Below are positions 25,592 to 34,441 of a stretch of DNA of 64,000 nt, one piece after another. How positions within the stretch are numbered: position 1 is the stretch's first letter; the number at the start of each line of letters is the position of its first letter. The stretch is from an uncultured Ruminococcus sp. (GTDB taxonomy: Bacteria; Bacillota; Clostridia; Oscillospirales; CAG-272). The stretch lies in assembly GCA_902782445.1 (NCBI GenBank), contig CACZNC010000008.1, positions 37,536 through 101,535 on the forward strand, written 5' to 3'. The position numbers and the translations under genes are program-made. The notes beneath the pieces are model-generated. The model was given only the letters and a program-made list of their open reading frames with translations. It was not told the origin of the DNA and made no database searches.

Positions 25592-25708
25592 GCTGACCTT
25601 GAGCCCGGTGTGCTCCGTCACATAACCCTTGATCTCCGGATATGCCGTCTTTTCTCGTATTTCGTCAGATCCAGCCCGCTCATGTTCAGCCACACTTCGA
25701 TATGAGGT
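25592..25708 (-). pseudogene. Degenerate C-terminal tail once attached to the RlmD-type gene
   Basis: Just past the methyltransferase stop, one frame reads KPHIEVWLNMSGLDLTKYEK and another continues TAYPEIKGYVTEHTGLKVS. Together they match a tail often found after SKLK in 23S rRNA methyltransferases annotated as RlmD in gut Clostridia (pattern HIEVELNLDELDLT...YEEIKDYVLEHTGLKVSSLYIAQVK). Two frame changes separate it from the gene and the end of the motif is missing. It is recognised from memory of that tail, not from a search. Confidence 0.5.
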
Positions 25709-26881
25709 TTACTGTTTCAGTTTGGACAATAAACATATCGTCTCGACATGATATGTCCCCGGGAACAGATCCACCGGCTGGATGGCGGTGACGCGGAAGT
25801 TCTGCCGCAGGACCGCAAGGTCCCTGGCCAGGGTTTCGGGATTGCAGGAGATATAGACCAGCTTATCCGGGGAGGCTTTCATGACGGCGGAGAGGAAGCG
25901 TCTGTCGCAGCCGGCCCGCGGGGGATCGGCGAAAATGACGTCGTACCGGCCGTCGGCTTCCGATGCGGGAAACGATCCGTCCCTCCGTTCCGTGAAGCGC
26001 GCGTTTTTGATCCCGTTCTGCTCCACGTTCTTCGCGGCGAACCGGACGGCGTCCGCGCTGACGTCGAATCCGTCGAGGGAGGCGCATCCCCCCTTCGCCG
26101 CCGTGATCCCCACCGTCCCGATGCCGCAGTAGGCGTCAAGGATGCGCGAAGATTCTTTGACCTCCGCGAACTCCGCCGCCTTCCGGTAGAGGATCTCGGT
26201 CGCCGCGGGGTTGATCTGATAGAACGCCTTCGCGGGGACCATGAAGCGGCATCCGCAGAGCTCGTCCGTGAGGTATCCTTCCCCATAGAGGACCGTCTCG
26301 TCCCCGTTCATGAAGAGAGGAGTGTCCGAATCGTTCCCGATCACCGAGACGGAGACCAGCGAGGGGTGTCTCCGGGTCAGTTCCTTCACGAATTCCTCCG
26401 CCCGGGGGAACAGGCCGTCCCGGGTCACGATCGCGCAGAGGATCTCGCCCGTCCTGAATCCCCGGCGCACCATGACGTGGCGCAGATCCCCCCTCCGTCC
26501 GTCCCACACTCTGAGCCCGAACGGGTCGATCAGTTTCCGCACCGTGCGGACCACCGAAAAGAGCTCCGGCGACTCCATCGGACAGCGGTCCACCCGGGTC
26601 AGACCCCCGTCGGAGGAACGGTACAGCCCCATGTTCACCCGTCCGCCGTTGTACGCGAACAGGACCTGCGTCTTGTTGCGGTACCCCGTCGGACGGCTTC
26701 CCTCCTCGCAGGGGGACGGCAGGATCTCCTCCACCCTCCCGAACGGTTTGAGCAGGGAGATGAGCTTCCGCATTTTCAGGGAAAGCTCCTCCTCGTAGTC
26801 CATGTTCAATGTCTGGCACGCGCCGCAGCGTCCGAACGCGGGGCAGGTCTCCGGGACGGCGTCTTCGTTCCGATGCTTCAT
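25709..26881 (-). CDS. rlmD: 23S rRNA (uracil-5-)-methyltransferase, RlmD/RumA type
   Basis: A 390-residue class I SAM-dependent RNA methyltransferase making 5-methyluridine. Cys13, Cys19 and Cys22 (ETCPAFGRCGACQ) with a later Cys (RVDRCPM) form the [4Fe-4S] site. SAM binding is at LDAYCGIGTVGI, the DPPRAG motif follows, and SCNPETLARDL holds the catalytic Cys. The start at 26881 has AGAAGGAGAGAACGG before it; a longer frame to 27046 runs into rsmA. The protein ends LLSKLKQ, where relatives often carry an extra tail, and a degenerate version of that tail lies immediately downstream. The position modified may differ among family members. Confidence 0.85.
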   Translation of the reverse strand: MKHRNEDAVPETCPAFGRCGACQTLNMDYEEELSLKMRKLISLLKPFGRVEEILPSPCEEGSRPTGYRNKTQVLFAYNGGRVNMGLYRSSDGGLTRVDRCPMESPELFSVVRTVRKLIDPFGLRVWDGRRGDLRHVMVRRGFRTGEILCAIVTRDGLFPRAEEFVKELTRRHPSLVSVSVIGNDSDTPLFMNGDETVLYGEGYLTDELCGCRFMVPAKAFYQINPAATEILYRKAAEFAEVKESSRILDAYCGIGTVGITAAKGGCASLDGFDVSADAVRFAAKNVEQNGIKNARFTERRDGSFPASEADGRYDVIFADPPRAGCDRRFLSAVMKASPDKLVYISCNPETLARDLAVLRQNFRVTAIQPVDLFPGTYHVETICLLSKLKQ

Positions 26882-26990
26882 TCCGTTCTCTCCTTCTTTT
26901 GAAAAATCCCCCGAACCCTTCCGGGCAAGGGGGATGCTGTTTTGTCTGCTGTGTTTGTCCAGGGACTTCGGTTTCTCCGCGCGGGGCCCG

Positions 26991-27902
26991 TCAGTCCGCG
27001 AGCTCCGCCGCAAGCCGGCAGAAATCCGCCGCGGAAAGCCTTTCACCGCGGATATCCGTCCTCATGCCGCAGGATTCGAGGGCAGCCGCGGTCTTTTCCT
27101 TCGGGTATTTCGCACTCAGCGCGTTGACGAGGGTCTTCCGCCTCTGCCCGAATGCCGCTTCGATCAGTCCGCCGACCTGGACGGAGAACCGGGCAAGATC
27201 TTCGGGAGCGTCGGGGTAAACCTCCCGGATCCCTCCGTGGGGCACGATCCCCACCACCGAGGAGGAGACCTTCGGCGCGGGCAGGAAATTCCCCGGTCCC
27301 ACTTCGAAGAGCTTTTCCACCCGGCACCGGAGGGCGAGTGACGCGGAGATCGAACCGTAATCCGCCGATCCCGCGCTTGCCGCCAGTCTCCGCGCGACCT
27401 CCGTCTGCACCATGACGGTGAGGGAGGAGAACGGAAGGGGACGGTCCGGCGGGAAACTCTCCACCAGCTTCATGATGACGGGGGTCGTGATGTAGTAGGG
27501 CAGATTCGCGCATACGCTCACCGTCCCGCCGGAGGCAGTCAGATCCCCGAACCGCTCTTCGAGAAAGGCGGGGAGGTCCAGCTCCATGAAATCGGCTTCG
27601 ACGACCTCCACGTTTTCGTATTCCCCGAGCGCTTCGCCGAGCAGAGGGATCAGCCCCCGGTCGATCTCCACCGAGACCACCCTGTCGTACTCCCGGGCAA
27701 GGAACTGGGTCAGCGCGCCGACTCCCGGGCCGATCTCGAGCACCCCGGCCGGACGGTCCTTCGGCGCATATCCGCGGGAACAGGCCGCGATCCGCTCGGG
27801 AACGGAGGCATTGATGAGGAAATTCTGTCCGAATCCCTTCCGGGGTGCGAGGCCGTACTTGTCGAGGAGGGAGCGGACGGTCGTCAGGCTGCAGAGATCC
27901 AT
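26991..27902 (-). CDS. rsmA: 16S rRNA (adenine1518/1519-N6)-dimethyltransferase
   Basis: A 303-residue RsmA/KsgA enzyme that dimethylates two adjacent adenines near the 3' end of 16S rRNA during 30S maturation. Visible are APRKGFGQNFL, the SAM motif LEIGPGVGALTQ, the adenine-binding NLPYYITTP and the C-terminal helical domain with FGQRRKTLVNAL. It starts three bases after the stop of the aldose-epimerase gene and has no strong ribosome site of its own, so it is probably translated by coupling. The methyltransferase gene follows 109 bases on. Confidence 0.95.
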   Translation of the reverse strand: MDLCSLTTVRSLLDKYGLAPRKGFGQNFLINASVPERIAACSRGYAPKDRPAGVLEIGPGVGALTQFLAREYDRVVSVEIDRGLIPLLGEALGEYENVEVVEADFMELDLPAFLEERFGDLTASGGTVSVCANLPYYITTPVIMKLVESFPPDRPLPFSSLTVMVQTEVARRLAASAGSADYGSISASLALRCRVEKLFEVGPGNFLPAPKVSSSVVGIVPHGGIREVYPDAPEDLARFSVQVGGLIEAAFGQRRKTLVNALSAKYPKEKTAAALESCGMRTDIRGERLSAADFCRLAAELAD

Positions 27903-27905
27903 CGT

Positions 27906-28787
27906 TCAGCGGATCACGGAGACGGCGTATCCCACCGAATACTCCTCGTCCGGCTGGATGGACTTGTGGTATTTCTTGCTCTTCGCGTCGGTGGTCTCGG
28001 CCACGTCGGCGGGCAGTCCGTTCCAGGGCTCGAGGCAGATGAACGGGGAGTGCTTGTGATCGGGGGTCCAGAGCCCGAGAGCGTCAAAGCCTTCGAAATC
28101 GAAGCGGAATCCGTTCCCGCTCACCCGGGAGACCAGTTTCACGGACTTGACGGGAAGATCCTCGAGGATGATCGCGTCGTTGTCGTAGTCGGACCAAACC
28201 AGGGGCAGTTCGTTTGTGCCCTTCAGGATGTCGAGCTTCGGCACTTCGGCGTTCATGTAGCCGTCCTTCGTGATCGACGCCGTGCAGCCCTCCGCGTTCT
28301 CGAAATACAGGCTGTGGTCCTCGAATCCGCCGTCTTCGGGGGTCAAGGGGCAGTTGAATCCCGGATGGCCGCCGATGCAGAAGGTCATTTCGTTCCGGTC
28401 GAGATTCTTCACGGTGAATTTCGCCGAGAAGCCCTCCTCGGTCAGTTCGTATTCCGCTTTCAGGGAATAGCAGAAGGGGAACATCTTGAGGGTCTCTTCG
28501 GTCTCGCGCTGTTCGAGCACGACCTTGGTCTTGCCGATGTAGACGGGCTCGAATTCGCGCTTTCTGGCGATACCGTGCTTGGGCATGGGATATTCCGTGC
28601 CGTCGAAGGCGATCTTGCCGTCCTTCGCGGAGCAGCAGACCGGGAACAGGATGGGAGCCTGTCCGTTCCAGTGCTCGGGATTGCCCTGCCAGACATATTC
28701 GATGCCGTCGCGGAGGTAGGAGATCAGTTCCCCCCCGTAGGTCCGGACGACGGCGGAAGCCTTTCCGTTGGTCAGCGTGATGGTCAT
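27906..28787 (-). CDS. Aldose 1-epimerase family protein (galactose mutarotase-like)
   Basis: A 293-residue beta-supersandwich protein of the aldose 1-epimerase superfamily, LacX/YeaD-like subgroup. TYGGELISYLRDGIEYVWQG, then FPVCCSAKDGKI, and the active-site region PKHGIARKREF with His, GGHPGFNCPL with a second His, and ICLEPWNGLPA with a Glu fit the catalytic set. It interconverts anomers of a hexose or hexose 6-phosphate in the cytoplasm. TCGGAGGATTTC precedes the ATG. It lies between glyS and rsmA on the same strand, probably in one transcript. Confidence 0.85.
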   Translation of the reverse strand: MTITLTNGKASAVVRTYGGELISYLRDGIEYVWQGNPEHWNGQAPILFPVCCSAKDGKIAFDGTEYPMPKHGIARKREFEPVYIGKTKVVLEQRETEETLKMFPFCYSLKAEYELTEEGFSAKFTVKNLDRNEMTFCIGGHPGFNCPLTPEDGGFEDHSLYFENAEGCTASITKDGYMNAEVPKLDILKGTNELPLVWSDYDNDAIILEDLPVKSVKLVSRVSGNGFRFDFEGFDALGLWTPDHKHSPFICLEPWNGLPADVAETTDAKSKKYHKSIQPDEEYSVGYAVSVIR

Positions 28788-28838
28788 GATGAAATCCTCC
28801 GAATCAGATTTGGTTTGAACGGGACGGACGGTTTTATA

Positions 28839-30242
28839 TCAGAATTCCAGCTTTTCGTCGATATAGGCGGCGACTTCGGAGATGGGCATACGGACCTGTT
28901 CCATCGTGTCGCGGTCGCGGACGGTGACGCAGTTGTCCTCCACGGAATCGAAGTCGTAGCAGATGCAGAAGGGCGTGCCGATCTCGTCCTGACGGCGGTA
29001 CCGCTTGCCGATGGAGCCCGCGTCGTCGAATTCGACGTTGTATTTCTTCGAAAGCTCCGTGAAGAGCTCGCCCGCCTTGTCGCTCAGCTTCTTCGAGAGG
29101 GGCAGGACTGCAGCCTTGACGGGAGCGAGAGCCGGATGCAGGTGCAGGACCACGCGCACGTCGTTCTTTTCGGGATCGACGATCTCCTCGTCGTAGGCGT
29201 CGCAGAGGAAGGCAAGGGCGACGCGGTCCGCTCCGAGGGAGGGTTCCACGACATAGGGGATGTATTTCTCGCCGGATTCCGCGTCGAAATATTCCATCGA
29301 CTCGCCGGAGGTGTTCTGATGCTGGGTCAGGTCGTAGTCCGTGCGGTCCGCGATGCCCCAGAGCTCGCCCCATCCGAAGGGGAAGAGGAATTCGATGTCG
29401 GTCGTGCCCTTGGAGTAGAAGCAGAGTTCCTCGGGATCGTGGTCGCGGAGACGGAGATTTTCCTTTGTCATGCCGAGGGAGTAGAGGAAGTTCGCGCAGT
29501 AGGTCCGCCAGTAGTTGAACCATTCGAGGTCGGTGCCGGGCTTGCAGAAAAATTCCAGTTCCATCTGCTCGAATTCGCGGGTGCGGAACACAAAGTTGCC
29601 GGGGGTGATCTCGTTGCGGAAGGACTTGCCGATCTGACCGATCCCGAAGGGCATCTTCTTCCGGGAGGTGCGGGCGACGTTCTTGAAGTTGACGAAAATG
29701 CCCTGCGCCGTCTCGGGACGCAGATACACGGTGTTCGAGGAGTCCTCGGTCACGCCGATGAAGGTCTTGAACATCAGATTGAACTTGCGGATGGGGGTGA
29801 AGTCCTCCGCGCCGCAGTCCGGGCGGGCGATGTGGTTGTCTTTGATATACGCGCTCATCTCCTCGTCGGTCCATCCCGCGGGATTGATATCCAGATTGTT
29901 TTTGAACGCGTAGTCCTCGATCAGCTTGTCCGCGCGGTGACGGGCTTTGCAGGCGCGGCAGTCCATGAGGGGATCGGAGAATCCGCCGAGGTGACCGGAC
30001 GCCACCCAGGTCTGCGGGTTCATGATGATCGCGGAATCGAGACCGACGTTGTAGGGGCATTCGGTGACGAATTTCTTCCACCAGGCCTTTTTGACGTTGT
30101 TCTTGAATTCCACGCCGAGGGGGCCGTAGTCCCAGGAATTGGACAGGCCGCCGTAGATCTCGGAGCCGGCGTACACAAAGCCTCTGTTCTTGCACAGGGC
30201 GACGATCTTATCCATGGTCTTCGCTTCGTTGGACATACGCAT
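28839..30242 (-). CDS. glyS: Glycine--tRNA ligase (single-chain, alpha2 type)
   Basis: A 467-residue class II aminoacyl-tRNA synthetase of the homodimeric type used by many Bacillota and by eukaryotes. The N-terminal [26 protein letters not shown], the motif 2 region [20 protein letters not shown] and motif 3 [14 protein letters not shown] are present. The C-terminal anticodon-binding domain contains [28 protein letters not shown] precedes the ATG at 30242. Only 53 bases separate it from the upstream LCP gene, leaving no room for a T-box leader, so control must lie further upstream or be absent. Confidence 0.96.
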   Translation of the reverse strand: MRMSNEAKTMDKIVALCKNRGFVYAGSEIYGGLSNSWDYGPLGVEFKNNVKKAWWKKFVTECPYNVGLDSAIIMNPQTWVASGHLGGFSDPLMDCRACKARHRADKLIEDYAFKNNLDINPAGWTDEEMSAYIKDNHIARPDCGAEDFTPIRKFNLMFKTFIGVTEDSSNTVYLRPETAQGIFVNFKNVARTSRKKMPFGIGQIGKSFRNEITPGNFVFRTREFEQMELEFFCKPGTDLEWFNYWRTYCANFLYSLGMTKENLRLRDHDPEELCFYSKGTTDIEFLFPFGWGELWGIADRTDYDLTQHQNTSGESMEYFDAESGEKYIPYVVEPSLGADRVALAFLCDAYDEEIVDPEKNDVRVVLHLHPALAPVKAAVLPLSKKLSDKAGELFTELSKKYNVEFDDAGSIGKRYRRQDEIGTPFCICYDFDSVEDNCVTVRDRDTMEQVRMPISEVAAYIDEKLEF

Positions 30243-30295
30243 ATCGGATATACCTTCCTTCGTGTAGAATGGATGATGGACGGGTTGGGGCGCGT

Positions 30296-31729
30296 TTACG
30301 GATTGACGGCGGCGGCTGTCCGGTAGGGGAGGAAGAGGTCGAGGCCGTCTTTCAGCCGCACGTGATAGGTCTCGCCGGAATCCGCGGACGCGGGGGTATA
30401 GGTGCAGGGATAGGTGATGTTGACGCTGTCGAACCGGGTGACTGCCGTCAGCATGGGATAGGATTCCCTGAAATTCTCCGTATTGCAGTCGGTTTCGAGG
30501 ATGGCTCCTGCGGGTTCCGCGAGGGGGGAGATCCAGAGGGGCGTCGTGTCGGCCTCGGTCTCCTTCTCATTCTCTCCCTCCGCGGGCTTCCACGTTGAGA
30601 CGTCTCCGACGGGCGTGGGATCGAAGGGCAGGTCCGGGTCGATCTCGACGGGCTGTTCTTCGGCAGGAGGCTCTTCTTCGGGGGTCTTCTCTTCTCCGCC
30701 CTCCGGTTCCTCTCCGTCTTCGGGCGATTCCGCGGGCGCTTCCGTCTCGGGAGGCTCGTAGCCTTCGACGTTCTTCCAGTTCTCCCGTTCGGTGGAGAGC
30801 AGCACGAAGAGGGTCGCCGCCTCCTCGTCCCCCGCCTCGACCAGTTTGGCGATGTACGCACGGACGATATCGAGGACGTATTTCTGCTTGGCGTCCCGGT
30901 CCGCTTCCGTGTGCTCGGTGACGGTGCTCAGGATATAGAGCTTTTCGGCGTCCAGCTCGCTTTCCCCCGCTCCGAAGATCCACTGGTTCGGGACGTGCTC
31001 CGTCCAGGGATAGCCGTCGTCCCCGATCCGCTCCACCGGCGTGTCGTAGTTCATCGTGTATTCCTTGCCGTCGGAATAGACGTCCCGGGGCAGGGTCACG
31101 GTCACATTGCCGAGGATCTCGGTCAGATCGTCGAAGTGACAGCCGTCGATCACCGCGGTGTAGTGGATCTTCAACCCGGTCATGGCGTTGACGTACTCCG
31201 CGAGGCTGGCGGTCCCGTAATACCGGTAGATCTCGGAGAGGGTGCGGAATCCGGCCGGGGTGTAGACCTGCATTTCGGGGGTAAAATAGGTGTAGACGTA
31301 CTGCTGTTTCTCCCGGTCGGCGCGCACCAGCACGATGGAGGTGGCGTTGATGTCCCGGAACTTAGCCGAGAGCAGGCCGATGGCGGGGATGGCGTCCGTC
31401 ATATCCTTCGTCCTTTCCGCGACGGTCTCGGCGGAAGGGCGGTAATTGTCATAGAGATCGGGACGGTAGTCCGTCGTCACGAGGAGGAGATTGAAGCTCT
31501 TCCCTTCCGGCAGATCCTCGGCAGGAGGCGCGTCGGGGACTTCGGCGGGCGTCGTTTCTTCGTTCGGCCCTCCCTCGGCGGATATGATTTCGTCCAGTTC
31601 GTTCTTCTCGTCGTCCAGAATGCTGTTGACCGTATTCGATACGAACAGGGTGGCGAAATACGCGATCACCCCGAACAGCAGCGCTGAAATCAGAAAGGTC
31701 ACGCCGAAATTCTTCAAAGCGGACAGCAT
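30296..31729 (-). CDS. LCP-family (LytR-CpsA-Psr-like) membrane protein
   Basis: A 477-residue protein with one N-terminal membrane anchor ([20 protein letters not shown]) and an external LCP-like domain: [20 protein letters not shown], then [15 protein letters not shown], and [22 protein letters not shown] proteins transfer anionic polymers onto peptidoglycan. This one is divergent in its Arg positions and carries an acidic Pro/Glu-rich insert (about residues 325-405) before a C-terminal domain. TTGCAA-N17-TATAAT at 31765-31793 is its promoter. glyS follows 53 bases downstream and may depend on this transcript. Confidence 0.75.
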   Translation of the reverse strand: MLSALKNFGVTFLISALLFGVIAYFATLFVSNTVNSILDDEKNELDEIISAEGGPNEETTPAEVPDAPPAEDLPEGKSFNLLLVTTDYRPDLYDNYRPSAETVAERTKDMTDAIPAIGLLSAKFRDINATSIVLVRADREKQQYVYTYFTPEMQVYTPAGFRTLSEIYRYYGTASLAEYVNAMTGLKIHYTAVIDGCHFDDLTEILGNVTVTLPRDVYSDGKEYTMNYDTPVERIGDDGYPWTEHVPNQWIFGAGESELDAEKLYILSTVTEHTEADRDAKQKYVLDIVRAYIAKLVEAGDEEAATLFVLLSTERENWKNVEGYEPPETEAPAESPEDGEEPEGGEEKTPEEEPPAEEQPVEIDPDLPFDPTPVGDVSTWKPAEGENEKETEADTTPLWISPLAEPAGAILETDCNTENFRESYPMLTAVTRFDSVNITYPCTYTPASADSGETYHVRLKDGLDLFLPYRTAAAVNP

Positions 31730-31764
31730 GGCGGCACTTTCCTTTCGTTCGGATATTCTTTTTT

Positions 31765-31793
31765 ATTATACATGAGTACCGGCGAAATTGCAA
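31765..31793 (-). promoter_or_regulatory. Promoter of the LCP-glyS transcript
   Basis: Minus strand TTGCAA (31793-31788), 17-base spacer, TATAAT (31770-31765), about 35 bases before the LCP start. Confidence 0.7.
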
Positions 31794-31848
31794 GTGTCAA
31801 TTTGCTGCAAGCCGTGAATTATCCGCAGGGATTCTGTGTCGGAAATGA

Positions 31849-31891
31849 TAAAAAAGCGCCGCGTCCCCCTCTTCTCCGGAAAGGAACGCGG
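31849..31891 (-). terminator. Terminator of the FliB-like gene
   Basis: Minus strand CCGCGTTCC pairs with GGGACGCGG, followed by CGC and a run of T residues. It separates the FliB-like gene from the LCP promoter. Confidence 0.7.
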
Positions 31892-31926
31892 AAAAAGCGC
31901 GGTTTTGTTTTATAGGAGCCCCGCCC

Positions 31927-32988
31927 TTAGAGCGTGAGCGGAAGGATCCCGTACCGCCCGCCGAGGGACGCGGAGACGCTCTTCTCAAAGGGCGTGTGCC
32001 CGATCAGCCGGAAGACCTCCGCCGTGAGATCGACGAGCTCCCCCTGCCCGGGATCCCCGCCGTCCCGACGCATGAGAGCGAATCCCCCGACCAAATAAAT
32101 CCGCTTCAGGGCATAGGCCGCAGCGAGGGACGCCCAGGTTTCCCGCCGGGAGACGCCGAGATAGGGGAACTGAGTGAAAAACATGTGGTTGACGAGGACC
32201 TGCTCGGCAAACCGCTCCCATGCGGGGATCCGGTGCTCGAAATCCGCGGCGTCCTCCTCCCATTTCCCGGAATCCTCCCCGTACCGGGCGGCGATTGCCG
32301 TTCCCTTTTCCCGGATGCTGTCACTCCGGTCGGCGTAATAGCGGAGCATCCCGACGGCGGAAGCGGGTTCTTCGTGCGGCTCTCCGGGCAGCCCGAGTGG
32401 GGCGCGGAGGGAAAGGATCCGTTCCTCCACCTTTTGGCTCCGATCCTGCATCAGGCGGATCAGGGAGAAGCGGAATTCTTCGTCGGGGGTCATTCCTTCC
32501 AGTGAACGCGGGGAACTGGGGGACGGGGGCGGGACGACAGCCAGCGCGCAGGTGCCGAACCGCATGGGCTCTTTTTCATCCCACAGCAGCTCGAGAGTCC
32601 TTTCGCAGCTGTTCGACGCGGAGCACTCATACCGTCCCTCCCAGATCCGCACGCCCCGGGGATAGAGGCGGCAGACGTCGGAGAGCGCGTCTTCCCCCAG
32701 TTCGGCCTGAATGGAGCACCGTCCGTCCTCCATCCGCATGGGGCAGTCCCCGAGCCAGTTGGGGGTGAAACGGGCGTATTCCTCCTCCGTGGGATGATCC
32801 GCCAGCCGGAGAGCGACGTCGAGCCGGTCCCGCAGTTCCTTCCGGCAGGGGAGGCCGAGGAGGGTGAAATAATTTTTCATGGACACGGACACCGGCCATC
32901 CGACGCAGCAGGCGGACCGGCATGCGCCCATTTTGCACCTGAATCGGGGGAGGTAATCCGGTGCGAAGAATTCCGTTTTCGCGCTCAT
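31927..32988 (-). CDS. FliB-like (flagellin lysine-N-methylase family) protein
   Basis: A 353-residue cytoplasmic protein with the N-terminal Cys cluster CKMGACRSACCVGWPV typical of the FliB family and related YkgJ-type zinc/iron-binding proteins. Further Cys at LGDCPMRMEDGRCSI and SDVCRLYPRG match the family. FliB of Salmonella methylates flagellin lysines. No flagellar gene lies in this window, and many non-motile Clostridia carry paralogues of unknown role, so the product name should be taken as family membership only. It is divergent from queH with a short shared promoter region. Confidence 0.7.
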   Translation of the reverse strand: MSAKTEFFAPDYLPRFRCKMGACRSACCVGWPVSVSMKNYFTLLGLPCRKELRDRLDVALRLADHPTEEEYARFTPNWLGDCPMRMEDGRCSIQAELGEDALSDVCRLYPRGVRIWEGRYECSASNSCERTLELLWDEKEPMRFGTCALAVVPPPSPSSPRSLEGMTPDEEFRFSLIRLMQDRSQKVEERILSLRAPLGLPGEPHEEPASAVGMLRYYADRSDSIREKGTAIAARYGEDSGKWEEDAADFEHRIPAWERFAEQVLVNHMFFTQFPYLGVSRRETWASLAAAYALKRIYLVGGFALMRRDGGDPGQGELVDLTAEVFRLIGHTPFEKSVSASLGGRYGILPLTL

Positions 32989-33015
32989 TTGGAGAGGCCT
33001 CGGTTCTTTTCAGAC

Positions 33016-33044
33016 TTGAAAACGCCGCCGCTCCGTGGTATAAT
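33016..33044 (+). promoter_or_regulatory. Promoter of queH
   Basis: TTGAAA (33016-33021), 17-base spacer, TATAAT (33039-33044), 32 bases before the queH start. Confidence 0.7.
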
Positions 33045-33076
33045 GACGGCACAGAGAAGAAAAGGGGGACGGCGGT

Positions 33077-33718
33077 ATGGTGAATTACGCGAAACTGTTC
33101 GAGGAAGAGGCGGCAAGGGCTCTGGCGTCCGGGAGGAAACCACGGCTCCTGCTCCACGCCTGCTGCGCTCCCTGCTCGTCCCGCTGTCTCGAGGTGCTGG
33201 ACGGGATCTACGAGATCACGGTATACTTTTACAATCCGAACATCGCGCCGGAAAAGGAATATCAGTTCCGGCTGTCGGAACTCCGGCGGTTTGTCGGGGA
33301 GGCGGGTTACAGAGAAGTCGCAGTAGACGCGCCCGACTATAATCCCGCGCCGTTCGAAGAGATGGCGAAGGGGCTCGAAGCGCTTCCCGAGGGGGGCGAA
33401 CGTTGCCGGAGATGCTATGAACTCCGGCTGAGAAAGACGGCGGAAGCGGCCCTCTCCGGGGGATTCGACGCCTTCACGACGACCCTGTCGATCTCCCCCC
33501 ATAAGAACGCGGTCTGGCTGAACGAGATCGGGCTCGCGCTGGGAGAGGAGTTCGGGGTCCCGTGGCTCTGCTCGGATTTCAAGAAGAAGGACGGCTACAA
33601 GCGTTCCATCGAGCTTTCGGCGGAATACGGGCTTTACCGTCAGGATTACTGCGGATGCCGGTTCAGCCGGGCGGAGCGGGAGCGGATCAAACGGGAACGG
33701 GAAGGATCGGGGAACTGA
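33077..33718 (+). CDS. queH: Epoxyqueuosine reductase QueH
   Basis: A 213-residue QueH (DUF208) enzyme, which reduces epoxyqueuosine to queuosine in tRNA without cobalamin. The signature LLHACCAPCSS (Cys29, Cys30, Cys33), the RCRRCYELRL pair and the C-terminal YCGCRFS supply the Cys ligands for iron and the [4Fe-4S] cluster. FTTTLSISPHKN is also characteristic. GGGGGACGGCGG precedes the ATG. The gene is monocistronic here; no other queuosine gene is in the window. Confidence 0.93.
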   Translation: MVNYAKLFEEEAARALASGRKPRLLLHACCAPCSSRCLEVLDGIYEITVYFYNPNIAPEKEYQFRLSELRRFVGEAGYREVAVDAPDYNPAPFEEMAKGLEALPEGGERCRRCYELRLRKTAEAALSGGFDAFTTTLSISPHKNAVWLNEIGLALGEEFGVPWLCSDFKKKDGYKRSIELSAEYGLYRQDYCGCRFSRAERERIKREREGSGN

Positions 33719-33729
33719 GCTTCCCTTTT

Positions 33730-34404
33730 CTATTCCGCCCGGAAGACTGCCCGTTCCAGCTCTTCCGGGGTGGAGACGACCTCGTCCGCGCCGTTTTCCC
33801 AGAGCACGGAGGCGGGACGGTAACCCCAGGAGACCCCGAGGGCGCAGATCCCCGCGTTCTTCGCCGTCTGCATGTCGACGTGGGAATCGCCGATGAAGAC
33901 GAATTCCGAAAGCGGCACTCCGAACCGGTCCGCGATGGCGCAGGTTCCGGCGGGATCCGGCTTCGGCGGGCAGTGACCGTCCCCGAGGATGAAATCGAAG
34001 AGCCCCGGCAGGAGTTTTTCCACCATCCCGACGGCGTGCTCGTGCTCCTTGTTGGTATGGACCGCCAGCTTCATTCCGCTCTCCTTCATCCGCCGGATCA
34101 CGGGTTCGAGGCCTTCGTAGACCGTAGTATGGTCGCAGTAATGCAGGGCGTAGATGTCGGTGTAGTCGGCGAGGCAGCGGTCGAGAAGATCCTCGTCCCG
34201 GGATACCTCCTCGGGCAGTCCTCCCCGGACCCATTCCCGCACGCCGTCGTTGACGTGACGGTAGAGCTCGGCGTCCGTGCGTTCGGGCCATCCGTGATTT
34301 TTCAGCATGGCGTTGAGGCTGGCTTTGAGATCCGGGTAGGTGTAGCAGAGCGTTCCGTCGAGGTCGAACACCGCGGCGCGGAACCGGGGAGAGGATTCTT
34401 GCAT
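33730..34404 (-). CDS. HAD-family phosphatase (phosphoglycolate-phosphatase-like)
   Basis: A 224-residue HAD hydrolase, class IA. Motif I is FDLDGTLCYTYPD (nucleophile Asp14, acid Asp16), motif II AVHTNKEHEH, motif III KPDPAG and motif IV FIGDSHVDMQTAKNAG; a four-helix cap lies between motifs I and II. This is the pattern of phosphoglycolate and beta-phosphoglucomutase-like phosphatases. The substrate is not determined. AAAGG precedes the ATG. It follows the DeoR regulator by 37 bases on the same strand, which suggests that the regulator controls it and that a sugar phosphate is involved. Confidence 0.85.
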   Translation of the reverse strand: MQESSPRFRAAVFDLDGTLCYTYPDLKASLNAMLKNHGWPERTDAELYRHVNDGVREWVRGGLPEEVSRDEDLLDRCLADYTDIYALHYCDHTTVYEGLEPVIRRMKESGMKLAVHTNKEHEHAVGMVEKLLPGLFDFILGDGHCPPKPDPAGTCAIADRFGVPLSEFVFIGDSHVDMQTAKNAGICALGVSWGYRPASVLWENGADEVVSTPEELERAVFRAE

Positions 34405-34441
34405 GGTACTGCCTTTCTTGTCGGGGATAGGGGTACGGATT

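Noticed and set aside
30243..30295. T-box riboswitch upstream of glyS
   Set aside because: Only 53 bases separate glyS from the upstream gene and no T-box or specifier stem is seen.
27966..30326. 786-codon plus-strand ORF
   Set aside because: It is the mirror of the epimerase and glyS genes on the minus strand; high GC at third positions opens the opposite frame. Composition is not protein-like.
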